A DNA stretch of 64,000 bases. Source: Rhodoglobus vestalii (lineage in GTDB: Bacteria > Actinomycetota > Actinomycetes > Actinomycetales > Microbacteriaceae). Below the pieces are notes generated by a model. That model was not told the DNA's origin and ran no database searches. It saw only the letters and a list, made by a program, of their open reading frames with translations. The stretch's first letter is position 1. The number at the start of each line of letters is the position of its first letter. Where the stretch lies: assembly GCF_006788895.1 (NCBI RefSeq), contig NZ_VFRA01000001.1, positions 1,612,001 through 1,676,000 on the forward strand, read 5' to 3'. Position numbers and translations under genes: made by a program. Shown here piece by piece: positions 27,117-35,342 of this stretch.

Positions 27117-27961
27117 TGGGCAAGATTGTAGGGGCGTTCGCAGCATCCCATTCTCCAGGAATAACTGGATGGCCCGAACGTGCGGAACCGCGCAAGCGCG
27201 AAGCCGTAGAGAATGCTTTTGCGGAGGCTCGTCGACGCATTGATGCGCTGAAACCGGACGCAATCGTCGCGATTTCGGTTGAGCACTTCACAAATTTCAA
27301 CTTCGGCAATCTGCCGGCATTCGCGATCGCAACCGCGGACTCTTACCTTGGGCCAGTGACGGCCGAGATGTCTGAGTTCATTGACGTTCCCCAGCACGAC
27401 TACCCCGGCAACGGGAAGCTCGGTCGGCACATTTACGAGTTCGCGCTCACCAATGAGTTTGATCCGGCTCTGGTCGAAGGGGGCCTCGCGTTCGACGAGA
27501 ACTTCTGTGTTCCGCTGAAGCATCTAGATCCGGAGTCGAAGTACCCCCTAGTACCGATCATCCTCAATGGGGTAAACCCGCCGTGGCCTACCGCGAAGCG
27601 CTGTTATGACTTTGGTGAGATGGTTCGCCACGCCGTCGAGGCCCAGAACGAGGTCGATCGGGTAATCGTGATCGGAACGGGTGGATTGTCGCACTGGGTC
27701 GGTCTTCCGGAATCCGGCACGGTTAATGAGGAATTTGATCGCGACTTCATCGCCCGGATCGAAAGCGGTGACCCGGAGCAGCTCAAAAACTACTCGCCGC
27801 AGGAGATCGATGCCGCGGGTAATGGTGCACACGAAGTGCGCACTTGGATCGCGGCTGCGGGTGCCGTTGACGCTCCGTTCGAAGTGCTCGCGTACGAACC
27901 AGTTCCTGAATGGTTGACGGGAACGGCTGTAGCGGCCGCGACTCCCGGTCTTCACTTGTAA
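27116..27961 (+). CDS. Extradiol ring-cleavage dioxygenase catalytic subunit, LigB-like
   Basis: A 281-residue class III extradiol dioxygenase. Candidate Fe(II) ligands are His12 (AASHSPG), His57 (SVEHFTNF) and Glu240 (NGAHEVRTW), with His193 (GGLSHWVG) as the catalytic base; the spacing matches LigB of Sphingobium, where these are His12, His61, Glu242 and His195. It inserts both atoms of oxygen next to a catechol-type diol. In this operon the diol would come from the Rieske dioxygenase and diol dehydrogenase encoded downstream, and the product would go to the adjacent hydratase-aldolase. Confidence 0.9.
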   Translation: MGKIVGAFAASHSPGITGWPERAEPRKREAVENAFAEARRRIDALKPDAIVAISVEHFTNFNFGNLPAFAIATADSYLGPVTAEMSEFIDVPQHDYPGNGKLGRHIYEFALTNEFDPALVEGGLAFDENFCVPLKHLDPESKYPLVPIILNGVNPPWPTAKRCYDFGEMVRHAVEAQNEVDRVIVIGTGGLSHWVGLPESGTVNEEFDRDFIARIESGDPEQLKNYSPQEIDAAGNGAHEVRTWIAAAGAVDAPFEVLAYEPVPEWLTGTAVAAATPGLHL

Positions 27962-28028
27962 TCAGTTCCACCCAGATACCGCCGGCCGCGACTGTTCGCG
28001 TCTGGCTTCTACGAAAAGAGAAAACAGT

Positions 28029-29054
28029 ATGAGCAAGCTTCCTAAAGTTACAGGTCGCGACATGCGAGGCGTCATGTCGTATCCTCCTACTCCGGCTCTC
28101 CCTGGTGCCGACGAGGTAGAAGCGCAGGACACGGTCGACCTGGTCGAGACCGAGCGCATGATTAAGGCGCTCATGGCAGACGGTGTTGACGCAATTGCGC
28201 TCAACGGAACCCTCGGCGAGATGGCAACACTGACGCTCGACGAGTGGAAGGCATTCGCTGAGTGCGCCGTACAGACCGCTCACTCGGTCAACCCCGACTT
28301 CCCGATCTTCGTCGGTGCGACCACGTTGAGTACTCGCGAAACCATTGCGCGTACGCGGTTCCTCTCGGGCATTGGTGCTACCGGTACGTTGCTTGGCCGT
28401 CCTATGTGGGGCGAAATGGTCGCCCCCGTTATGGATAAGTTTTACCGTGACGTCGCTGAGGCTGTTCCTGAGATGGCGATGGTTGTCTACGACAACACTG
28501 CAGCTTTCGGTGGAATCATTCCTCGCTCGGTCTACCGAACCCTCATCGAACTGCCTCAGGTGGTTGCGGTGAAGTACGCCGGTGGCGCGTCTGTTGGTTT
28601 CCGTTACCACAACGACATGGCTCACACCGGAACTCGCTTCCCGCTCATGCCGATCGAGACCGACTGGTTCCCCGCCTGGGAGATGTACGGTGAAGAACTC
28701 GTCGGTATGGCCTGGTCCTCAACGACCGCGATGGGTCCGGGTCCCGTTCTGCACCTGCGTGACGCTTTGCAACAGGGACGTGTAGAAGATGCACGCTGGC
28801 TGACCGAGCGTCTGCGTTGGGCTCACGAGCCCTTCATTGTTGGGCAGGACTTCTTTGAGTTCGCGAAATACAACATCCCGCTCGAGAAGATCCGTGTGAA
28901 CGAAGCTGGCTACATCCACGTCGGCAAGAGCCGCGTTCCCTACACCGAGGACCTCGTTCCTCAGAAGCACTGGGACAGCACGCTTGAGCACGTCGAGCGC
29001 TACAAGCAGATCATCACTGAGATCGAAACGCGCATGGGTGCCCGCAACAAGTAG
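28029..29054 (+). CDS. DapA-superfamily hydratase-aldolase (NahE/PhdJ-like)
   Basis: A 341-residue class I pyruvate aldolase. NGTLGEMATL corresponds to the GTTGE motif of the family. The Schiff-base lysine is Lys182 in VVAVKYAGG, and Tyr154 sits in MVVYDNTAAFGG. Length and residue positions closely follow trans-o-hydroxybenzylidenepyruvate hydratase-aldolase (NahE, lysine 183) rather than DapA (about 290 residues). The reaction would add water to an aryl-enone pyruvate and split it to pyruvate plus an aromatic aldehyde, which the aldehyde dehydrogenase at 36670 could oxidise. It follows the dioxygenase by 67 bp. Confidence 0.88.
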   Translation: MSKLPKVTGRDMRGVMSYPPTPALPGADEVEAQDTVDLVETERMIKALMADGVDAIALNGTLGEMATLTLDEWKAFAECAVQTAHSVNPDFPIFVGATTLSTRETIARTRFLSGIGATGTLLGRPMWGEMVAPVMDKFYRDVAEAVPEMAMVVYDNTAAFGGIIPRSVYRTLIELPQVVAVKYAGGASVGFRYHNDMAHTGTRFPLMPIETDWFPAWEMYGEELVGMAWSSTTAMGPGPVLHLRDALQQGRVEDARWLTERLRWAHEPFIVGQDFFEFAKYNIPLEKIRVNEAGYIHVGKSRVPYTEDLVPQKHWDSTLEHVERYKQIITEIETRMGARNK

Positions 29055-29086
29055 TGAAAAACCACTAAAGAATCAGTTAGGTCATC

Positions 29087-30403
29087 ATGACAACGCAGTC
29101 AGAGAATCCGGACATGGAAGCACGCCTACGCGATATCCGAGAGGGTATCGATCACGGTCGCTTTCCCGCATATGTGTTCAACGATCAGGAGATATTCGAT
29201 CTTGAGCAGGAGAAACTTTTCGGGCAAGCCTGGACGTTCCTCGCTCACGAGTCGGAGATTCCGAAGCCGGGCGACTATGTCACTCGCTACATCGGGAACA
29301 ACAATCTGATTGTCGCGCGTGACGAACATGGAGAGATTCACGCGAATCTCAACATGTGTCGTCATCGCGGAAACATGATGTGCAAATCGGAGATGGGCAA
29401 CGCCTCGCACTTCCGTTGCTCGTATCACGGTTGGGTCTACAAAAACTCTGGTGAACTCATCGGTGTGCCCTACCTAGCTGAAGGTTATGAAGGCAAGTTA
29501 AAGAGAAAGGACTGGGGCCTCGTCAAGGCACGCATCGACACCTATGAGGGCTTGGTGTTCGGTACATTCAACGAGGACGCTTCGTCGCTCGAAGATTATC
29601 TTGGCGGGTTCCAGTTCTACCTCGACCTCTATCTCAAGCAGGGCCCGAATGGCAGCGAAGTTCATGGCCCACCGGACCACTGGATCACCGAGACTGACTG
29701 GAAGATCGCGGCCGAGAACTTTGCGGGCGATGGATACCACACGCCGGTAGCCCATCAGTTCGGATTCAACCTTGGCTACTTCCCCTCTTCTGGGGCAACG
29801 CACAGTCAAGGCTGGGCTGCCAGCATACCGGGCAAGGGCCACGGAATCGGGCTCGGTCACACTCCCGGTTTCACACCGTTTGCAGGGTTCCCCGACGCCC
29901 TCACCGCTGAGATAAAGAAGAGCCTTACTCCCGATCAGGTCGAAGTGTTTAGTAACACTCGCACCGCAGTCGGAACGGTTTTCCCGAATCTTTCGTTCTT
30001 GATGCAACCCTTCAGCCTGATTCCCGGTGAGACCGGAGTACGTTTCGTCACGATGCGGCTCTATCACCCCATCGGTCCGGGCAAATGTGAGATGTACTCC
30101 TGGTGTCTCGTGCCGAAGGATGCGTCCGACGAATATAAGGAAGCGGCATATCAGGCCTACACGTTGACCTTCGCGCAGGCGGGTACTTTCGAGCAAGACG
30201 ATTTGGAAAACTGGGCGCGACTGACCCGCATGGCAAAATCATCGGCGGCAAAGGGCATCGAGTTCCCCTACCTGATGGGTATGGAAACTGAACGCGATGA
30301 AGACTTCCGGGGCCCCGGCCACGTTGTCAAGCCATATGTAAATGACTCCAACTTTCGAAACCTCTGGGGCCGTTGGGCTGACTACCTCCTTGGGGAGGCA
30401 TAA
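29087..30403 (+). CDS. Rieske aromatic ring-hydroxylating dioxygenase, alpha subunit
   Basis: A 438-residue large subunit. The Rieske [2Fe-2S] site is Cys91-Arg-His93 (NMCRHRGNMM) and Cys111-x2-His114 (RCSYHGWVY). The mononuclear iron site region is AENFAGDGYHTPVAH, with the bridging Asp215 and ligands His218 and His223. It activates oxygen for cis-dihydroxylation of an aromatic ring. Electrons would come from the [3Fe-4S] ferredoxin and reductase encoded at 33903-35302. The stop is 2 bp before the beta subunit start. Substrate range cannot be told from the pocket sequence by eye. Confidence 0.93.
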   Translation: MTTQSENPDMEARLRDIREGIDHGRFPAYVFNDQEIFDLEQEKLFGQAWTFLAHESEIPKPGDYVTRYIGNNNLIVARDEHGEIHANLNMCRHRGNMMCKSEMGNASHFRCSYHGWVYKNSGELIGVPYLAEGYEGKLKRKDWGLVKARIDTYEGLVFGTFNEDASSLEDYLGGFQFYLDLYLKQGPNGSEVHGPPDHWITETDWKIAAENFAGDGYHTPVAHQFGFNLGYFPSSGATHSQGWAASIPGKGHGIGLGHTPGFTPFAGFPDALTAEIKKSLTPDQVEVFSNTRTAVGTVFPNLSFLMQPFSLIPGETGVRFVTMRLYHPIGPGKCEMYSWCLVPKDASDEYKEAAYQAYTLTFAQAGTFEQDDLENWARLTRMAKSSAAKGIEFPYLMGMETERDEDFRGPGHVVKPYVNDSNFRNLWGRWADYLLGEA

Positions 30404-30405
30404 TC

Positions 30406-30924
30406 GTGACCGCTCTGAGCACGGTAGATCGTGCAATCCAAGAAGACATCAAAGAATTCATCGCTCGCGAAGCGCTTGCTGTCGATGAGCGACGATTCCG
30501 CGATTGGCTCGATTTTCTCGCCGAGGACATCACCTATGACGTGCCATTGCGCGTCGTACGTGAGGGCCTCGCTGAGTGGGAGCTTTCACCAACGGGCCGT
30601 ATCTTCCAAGACAACAAGCAGACCCTTGAGGTTCGCGTTCGCCGCTTGGAAACCGACTTCGCGTGGGCAGAACAGCCCCCGTCGCGGACCCGGCACTACG
30701 TGACGAACGTGCTGATCGACGACAGCGAAAAGACTGGCGAGTATGAGGTCACGTCGTACTGTCTGATCTACCGCAGCCGCGGCGACAGCATCGAACCGAA
30801 CTTCGTGTCGGTTTTCCGTAAGGACCTTGTGCGTCGAGTTGGTGACAGCTATCAGATCGCTCGACGCTGGGCGGCAATTGACCAGGCGATCATCAACGCG
30901 CACAACCTGTCCATCTTCATCTGA
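30406..30924 (+). CDS. Aromatic ring-hydroxylating dioxygenase, beta subunit
   Basis: A 172-residue small subunit with the family pattern: an N-terminal IKEFIAREALAVDERRFRDW, then FLAEDITYDVPLRV, SRTRHYVTNVLI and the terminal RRWAAIDQAIINAHNLSIFI. It gives structural support to an alpha3beta3 dioxygenase. GTG start 2 bp after the alpha stop, so expression is coupled. The cone-like NTF2 fold is expected, without catalytic residues. Confidence 0.9.
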   Translation: MTALSTVDRAIQEDIKEFIAREALAVDERRFRDWLDFLAEDITYDVPLRVVREGLAEWELSPTGRIFQDNKQTLEVRVRRLETDFAWAEQPPSRTRHYVTNVLIDDSEKTGEYEVTSYCLIYRSRGDSIEPNFVSVFRKDLVRRVGDSYQIARRWAAIDQAIINAHNLSIFI

Positions 30925-30936
30925 TCGGAGTACATC

Positions 30937-31215
30937 ATGACTGAATCGAATCCTCGGCCCCAGGCCGAGAATCCAGACGAGGGTGAAGTTTTCGAGTTTC
31001 CTAAGGATGGCGGAAACGCGGGACCCATCGTCATTGCCAACGAGTTCGCCGACGTGGTTGTGCGCAAGGTTTCGACGCGCAACGGTATGCGCCTCGAATT
31101 GTGGTCCCCACGACGCGGAACCTGCGTGCGTTTCGATGCGGTGGCCCTCGACGTGCTCAGCTACCAAGAGCCCGAGTTCATTACGGAGCTTCTGGCGAGG
31201 AGCCCTGGCGCATGA
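30937..31215 (+). CDS. Small protein of unknown function within the dioxygenase operon
   Basis: A 92-residue soluble protein. After an acidic, proline-rich N-terminus (about 30 residues) comes a compact body, GPIVIANEFADVVVRKVSTR followed by NGMRLELWSPRRGTCVRFDA. It starts 12 bp after the beta subunit with a GGAG site and overlaps the diol dehydrogenase start (ATGA). I do not recognise a named family. The tight position between a ring-hydroxylating dioxygenase and its dehydrogenase suggests an accessory or activator role. Confidence 0.7.
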   Translation: MTESNPRPQAENPDEGEVFEFPKDGGNAGPIVIANEFADVVVRKVSTRNGMRLELWSPRRGTCVRFDAVALDVLSYQEPEFITELLARSPGA

Positions 31216-31994
31216 GTAACTCCCTCGCAGGGTTGCATATCCTCGTCACCGGTGGCGGATCAGGTATCGCCCGAGCCGCAGCCGAGCGATATGACCGCGA
31301 GGGTGCGATCGTCACTGTGCTCAACCGTTCAGCGCCTGGTGCGGATGCCGTCCGAGAAGCGTCGGGCGGTCGGATCCGCACAATGGTTGGTGACGCGACA
31401 GATCCCGAAACTCTCAGCGCAGCAGTCGCCGCTGCCGCAGATGAGAACGGCAAGCTGCACAACCTCACGTGCGGAGTGGGTGCTTTTGACAACTATTCAC
31501 GGGTAAGCGACCTCTCCCCAGCGGAGCTAATTGATGCTGCCGAGGAGATCTGGCGCATTAACGTGGGCGCGACTCTCCTTGCGGTAAACATCGCTGTTCC
31601 CGTGCTTCGAGAGGCATGCGGGTCGATCACTCTTACGCTGTCGGAGTCAGCATTCAACGCGATCGGTGGCGGCGTACTCTACGGCAGCTCAAAATGGGCT
31701 CTTCGTGGAATCGTCGATCATCTCGCCGCAGAGCTCGCGCCGGTTATCCGGGTTAATGGCGTCGCCCCGGGAGGAACCGGAGGCACCAAGTTTGGCGGTC
31801 TCTCCTCTCTCGGTCAGACAGTGACCGCAGACAAGGTCGAAGGCCGCGACGAGCGGATTGCTGCTGGCACGTTACTTGGCATAACGGCGATGCCCGAAGA
31901 CCACAGCGGTGCCTACCGTTTTCTTGCCGATCCGGTCGACGCTCGAGTCGTCACAGGCGTCGTGATCCGCACTGACGGTGGCCGAAGACTTTAG
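31212..31994 (+). CDS. SDR-family cis-dihydrodiol dehydrogenase candidate
   Basis: A 260-residue short-chain dehydrogenase with NAD motif VTGGGSGIARAAAERY and the catalytic region LTLSESAFNAIGGGVLYGSS followed by KWALRGIVDHLA (Ser, Tyr-x3-Lys). C-terminal VNGVAPGGTGGTKFGG resembles the NahB/BphB subgroup, which oxidises cis-dihydrodiols to catechols with NAD. The start at 31212 overlaps the preceding stop by 4 bp. It would take the Rieske dioxygenase product and hand a diol to the LigAB-type dioxygenase. Confidence 0.85.
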   Translation: MSNSLAGLHILVTGGGSGIARAAAERYDREGAIVTVLNRSAPGADAVREASGGRIRTMVGDATDPETLSAAVAAAADENGKLHNLTCGVGAFDNYSRVSDLSPAELIDAAEEIWRINVGATLLAVNIAVPVLREACGSITLTLSESAFNAIGGGVLYGSSKWALRGIVDHLAAELAPVIRVNGVAPGGTGGTKFGGLSSLGQTVTADKVEGRDERIAAGTLLGITAMPEDHSGAYRFLADPVDARVVTGVVIRTDGGRRL

Positions 31995-32085
31995 CTCTCT
32001 CGGATCCACAGCAGTGCACCACTACTGTCCATATATTCGGGGCCCCGTCGTCCCACAGATACCAACCTAGAAATTGAGGAATGAA

Positions 32086-32670
32086 ATGACTGAGAGTCTG
32101 ATCCAGATCCGTAAGGTTTTTTCGCAGATCGAGGAGACTCGTTCTTCTGCAGGAAACACTGACGTTGGTGGCCCGGTGCGCAAGGTAGCTGTGTGCGCCG
32201 TGATCAAAAACCCGTTCGCCGGTCAAGGGTATGTCGAAGACCTTTCGGCCCTGGTAGAGGCGTCAGCCGAGATCGGAACAATGCTCGGGGAGCAGGCTGT
32301 GCTGCTGCTCGGGGCTCCGGTCGAGAGCTACGGCAAGGCGGGCCTCGTGGGAGCCGATGGTGAGCAGGAGCACGTTAATGCTGCCCTCACCTCTGTCTTC
32401 GGTAATGCTTTTCGCGAGGCAATGGGTGGAGGTGCTGCATGGATTACTTCGGTGACAAAGCCTGGTGTAGCCGGCACCGTCATTGATGTCCCCACCGCTT
32501 ACAAGGACGATGTGTGGGTTCGCTCGCACTACGACTCGATGGAAGTTCGTGTGCCTGATGCGCCCCACTCCGATGAGCTCATTGTCATCGCCGCTGTGAC
32601 TAACCGTGGTCGAATCAACGCCCGTGTTGGCGGCATGTCGATCGCTGAGGCTCAGGAGAAGCACCGATGA
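32086..32670 (+). CDS. DUF1185 / amino acid synthesis domain protein
   Basis: A 194-residue protein with the features of PF06684: VCAVIKNPFAGQGYVEDL near the N-terminus, GKAGLVGADGEQEHVNA, FGNAFREAMGGGAAWI and VRSHYDSMEVRVPDAPHSDE. The biochemical role of this family is not established. The ATG at 32086 is preceded by GAGGAA. It overlaps the amidohydrolase start by 4 bp (ATGA), so these two proteins are likely to work in sequence. Its presence inside a ring-cleavage operon is notable, since the family name implies biosynthesis. Confidence 0.8.
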   Translation: MTESLIQIRKVFSQIEETRSSAGNTDVGGPVRKVAVCAVIKNPFAGQGYVEDLSALVEASAEIGTMLGEQAVLLLGAPVESYGKAGLVGADGEQEHVNAALTSVFGNAFREAMGGGAAWITSVTKPGVAGTVIDVPTAYKDDVWVRSHYDSMEVRVPDAPHSDELIVIAAVTNRGRINARVGGMSIAEAQEKHR

Positions 32671-33869
32671 ACGGCTCGCTCGCGGTAATAGGTGCTGGCA
32701 CAATCCTCTCCGGAGACTGGCGCGCTCCGGTCATCGCAGATGCTGACACGATCGTTGTTCGCGACGGCAAGATTACCGCCGTCGGGATGCAGAGTGACTT
32801 GCAGGCCGAGGTCGATACCTCGAAATACGTTATCGACGCAGTCGGCACGACCGTTGCTCCTGGTCTGATCGATTCCCACTGCCATGTTGTTCTTGGCGAT
32901 TACACGCCTCGCCAAAAGACCGTGGACTTCTTGGCTAGCTATGTTCACGGTGGAATCACGAGCATCGTATCTCCGGGCGAGATTCATGCGCCGGGTCGAC
33001 CGAGCACGGCTTCTGGCGTCAAAGCTCTCGCCATCGCGGCCAAGGAGTGCTTCGACAATTTCCACCCGAACGGCATGACTGTTCACGCGGGTGCTGTGGT
33101 GTTGGAGCCAACGTTGCAGGAGAAAGATTTCGCCGAGCTGCAAGCAGCAGGTGTCCATCTCGCGAAATTTGGCTTCGGCCGGTATAGCGATCCCGCAGAT
33201 GGCTTGGCACAAGTGACGTGGGCTAAACAGTACGGCATTACCGTTATGTGCCATTCGGGTGGAGCCAGCATTCCCGGAAGTAAGCCGATCACCCCCGATC
33301 ACCTGATGCTTCTTGCCCCGCAGGTCTGCGGTCATATCAATGGTGGACCAACCTCTCTCGCCGAAGAGGGTGTTGATCGAATCATGGATGAGACGGATAT
33401 GGCGTTGCAGCTCGTGCAAGCGGGCAACGTTCGCCAAGCGGTTCGTATTATCAACCGCGCGGTTGAAAAGGATGTCTTTGACCGTGTGGTCATTGGCTCG
33501 GATACCCCGACCGGCACCGGCGTCATGCCACTCGGCGTTATGAAGACAGTCGCCGAGCTCTCGTCTCTTTCCGACGTTGATCCTGGCATGGTATGGGCAG
33601 CAGCGACTGGTAATAACGCGAATATTTGGGACCTTCCTGCTGGCTTCATCGCCGTGGGGAGAGCTGCAGACATCGTGATCATTGATGCTCCATGGGGCTC
33701 GACCAAAGACGATGCGCTTGGTGCACTTTCGGTGGGCGACATTCCCGGGATCTCCGCGGTGATTACCGGCGGTATCGTGCGCACTTTGCGCAGCCGAAAC
33801 ACGCCTCAGGCCGCCCGCGCGGCAAAGGTCACTCCGCCAATAGAGCACCTCGAATCCTCGGGGCACTAA
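32667..33869 (+). CDS. Amidohydrolase superfamily enzyme, enamidase-like
   Basis: A 400-residue metal-dependent hydrolase. Metal-site motifs are APGLIDSHCHVVLGD (HxH-type), VMCHSGGASI, VCGHINGGPTSL and the final aspartate in VIGSDTPTGTGVMP; the C-terminal DIVIIDAP closes the urease-like barrel. The GHINGGPT segment and length resemble enamidase, which hydrolyses a cyclic enamide in nicotinate breakdown; isoaspartyl dipeptidase-like or imidazolonepropionase-like enzymes are alternatives. It could open a nitrogen-containing ring or release ammonia or an amide from a pathway intermediate. Coupled to DUF1185. Confidence 0.75.
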   Translation: MNGSLAVIGAGTILSGDWRAPVIADADTIVVRDGKITAVGMQSDLQAEVDTSKYVIDAVGTTVAPGLIDSHCHVVLGDYTPRQKTVDFLASYVHGGITSIVSPGEIHAPGRPSTASGVKALAIAAKECFDNFHPNGMTVHAGAVVLEPTLQEKDFAELQAAGVHLAKFGFGRYSDPADGLAQVTWAKQYGITVMCHSGGASIPGSKPITPDHLMLLAPQVCGHINGGPTSLAEEGVDRIMDETDMALQLVQAGNVRQAVRIINRAVEKDVFDRVVIGSDTPTGTGVMPLGVMKTVAELSSLSDVDPGMVWAAATGNNANIWDLPAGFIAVGRAADIVIIDAPWGSTKDDALGALSVGDIPGISAVITGGIVRTLRSRNTPQAARAAKVTPPIEHLESSGH

Positions 33870-33902
33870 CCGAACCGTTATCCGCACGAAAGGATGAAGA
33901 GA

Positions 33903-34109
33903 ATGGCGTTCAAAGTTACGGTCGATCTAGACCTATGCCAAGGCTATGCCAACTGCCTCATCGAAGGTCCCGCACTTTTCGACATCGATGATGACACCAA
34001 TAAGGCCATCGTTCTTGGAGGAGACGAACACGATGAAGCACTCCGCGCTCAGGCTGATGCGGCTACGCGTGGTTGTCCGGCTCGAGCCATCGTTGTTGAG
34101 GATGTCTAG
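33903..34109 (+). CDS. [3Fe-4S] ferredoxin
   Basis: A 68-residue ferredoxin of the single-cluster actinobacterial type: Cys12 and Cys18 in LCQGYANC and Cys58 in RGCPARAI. The position that is cysteine in [4Fe-4S] proteins is Tyr15, indicating a [3Fe-4S] cluster, as in ferredoxins serving cytochromes P450 and PhdC-type dioxygenase systems. It probably carries electrons to the Rieske dioxygenase. The ATG at 33903 has AAAGGA at 8 bases; an upstream ATG at 33894 sits too close to it. It shares one base with the reductase start. Confidence 0.9.
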   Translation: MAFKVTVDLDLCQGYANCLIEGPALFDIDDDTNKAIVLGGDEHDEALRAQADAATRGCPARAIVVEDV

Positions 34110-35302
34110 TGGATCGCGTCGTGATCGTCGGAGGGTCGCTCGCCGGGGTTAACGCCGCAGAAGCACTTCGTGAGCACGGCTTCGAGGGAGATCTCACGCT
34201 GATCTCCGCAGAAGAGAGCTTGCCTTATGACAGGCCGCCCTTGTCTAAGCAGATGCTTCTCACGGACATGGCACCAGAACAATTGCTGCTCAAGGAGTCT
34301 GACTGGTACGAGAAGAACGGGCTCGACGTTGTTCTCGGGAATCCTGCGCGCGGCCTCGATCCGATAGCGCAACGCGTTGCGCTAAGCGATGGCACCGAAC
34401 GTGAGTACGACGGTCTGGTTCTTGCTACTGGATCCGCGGTGCGTGAGCTTTCTGTGGTTCATGGAGAACCTAGGCTGCACGTGTTGCACTCGATGGATGA
34501 TGCCATCAGGCTGAGAGCAGAGTTTGCTCCGGGAAAGCATTTGGTGCTTGTCGGCGGTGGCTTTATCGGTCTTGAGGTCGCGGCTGCTGCCCGGTGGCAG
34601 GGACTTGATGTCACGGTTATCGCGAGAGGACCGGCACCACTCTCACGAGTATTTGTCGGTGATATCGGGCGCTGGTACCAGGGCCTGCATGAACGCAATG
34701 GCGTGAACGTGCGGTGTGGCAGTGCGCTCGAGGCGATCGAATGGGGCATCAATGGTGCTGTTGTCACGTTAACAAATGGCAGCGTCATCAATGCCGACAT
34801 TGTTGTTGCTGGTGTTGGCTCAACGCCTGCCGTTGAGTGGCTCGCAAACAGCGGGGTAGAAATCACTAATGGTCTTGCGTGCACTCCAGACTTGATGACC
34901 TCAGTGCCGAACGTTGTTGCTGCAGGAGACATCGTTAGTTGGCGCAATCCGATCTTCGATGAGGAGATGCGCGTCGAACATTGGACGAATGCTATTGATC
35001 AAGGTCGCCATGCTGCGGCCACGCTTCTCGGCAACCGGGATCCTTTCGCTTCGGTCCCATATTTTTGGACGGACCAGTTCGATACCAAGATGCGTTTCGT
35101 CGGTCGCACGACTGGTGCGGATCACACAAATATCGAAACTCTGTCAGACGACAAACTTGTCGCAACCTTTGGGCGCGACGGGGTGGTGATCGGTGCTGTC
35201 TGCATCGGCGCCCCACGCCAGCTCGCGAAATACAAAGTCGCGATTCAGAACCGCACACCTTGGGATGAAGCTGTCGAGGCCTCGCTCATTGCGGCACGTT
35301 AG
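34109..35302 (+). CDS. FAD-dependent ferredoxin reductase
   Basis: A 397-residue pyridine-nucleotide/FAD reductase: FAD site VVIVGGSLAGVNAAEALRE, the SLPYDRPPLSKQML motif of dioxygenase ferredoxin reductases (BphA4/PhdD type), NAD site LVLVGGGFIGLEVAAAARWQ and the FAD-binding VVAAGDIVSWRNP. C-terminal YFWTDQFDTKMRFVG is also typical. It reduces the ferredoxin encoded just before it using NAD(P)H, completing a three-component dioxygenase system. The GTG start overlaps the ferredoxin stop by one base. Confidence 0.92.
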   Translation: MDRVVIVGGSLAGVNAAEALREHGFEGDLTLISAEESLPYDRPPLSKQMLLTDMAPEQLLLKESDWYEKNGLDVVLGNPARGLDPIAQRVALSDGTEREYDGLVLATGSAVRELSVVHGEPRLHVLHSMDDAIRLRAEFAPGKHLVLVGGGFIGLEVAAAARWQGLDVTVIARGPAPLSRVFVGDIGRWYQGLHERNGVNVRCGSALEAIEWGINGAVVTLTNGSVINADIVVAGVGSTPAVEWLANSGVEITNGLACTPDLMTSVPNVVAAGDIVSWRNPIFDEEMRVEHWTNAIDQGRHAAATLLGNRDPFASVPYFWTDQFDTKMRFVGRTTGADHTNIETLSDDKLVATFGRDGVVIGAVCIGAPRQLAKYKVAIQNRTPWDEAVEASLIAAR

Positions 35303-35342
35303 TTCACTACGCACTGTAAGAAAACACTGAAGGAGATAGAAA

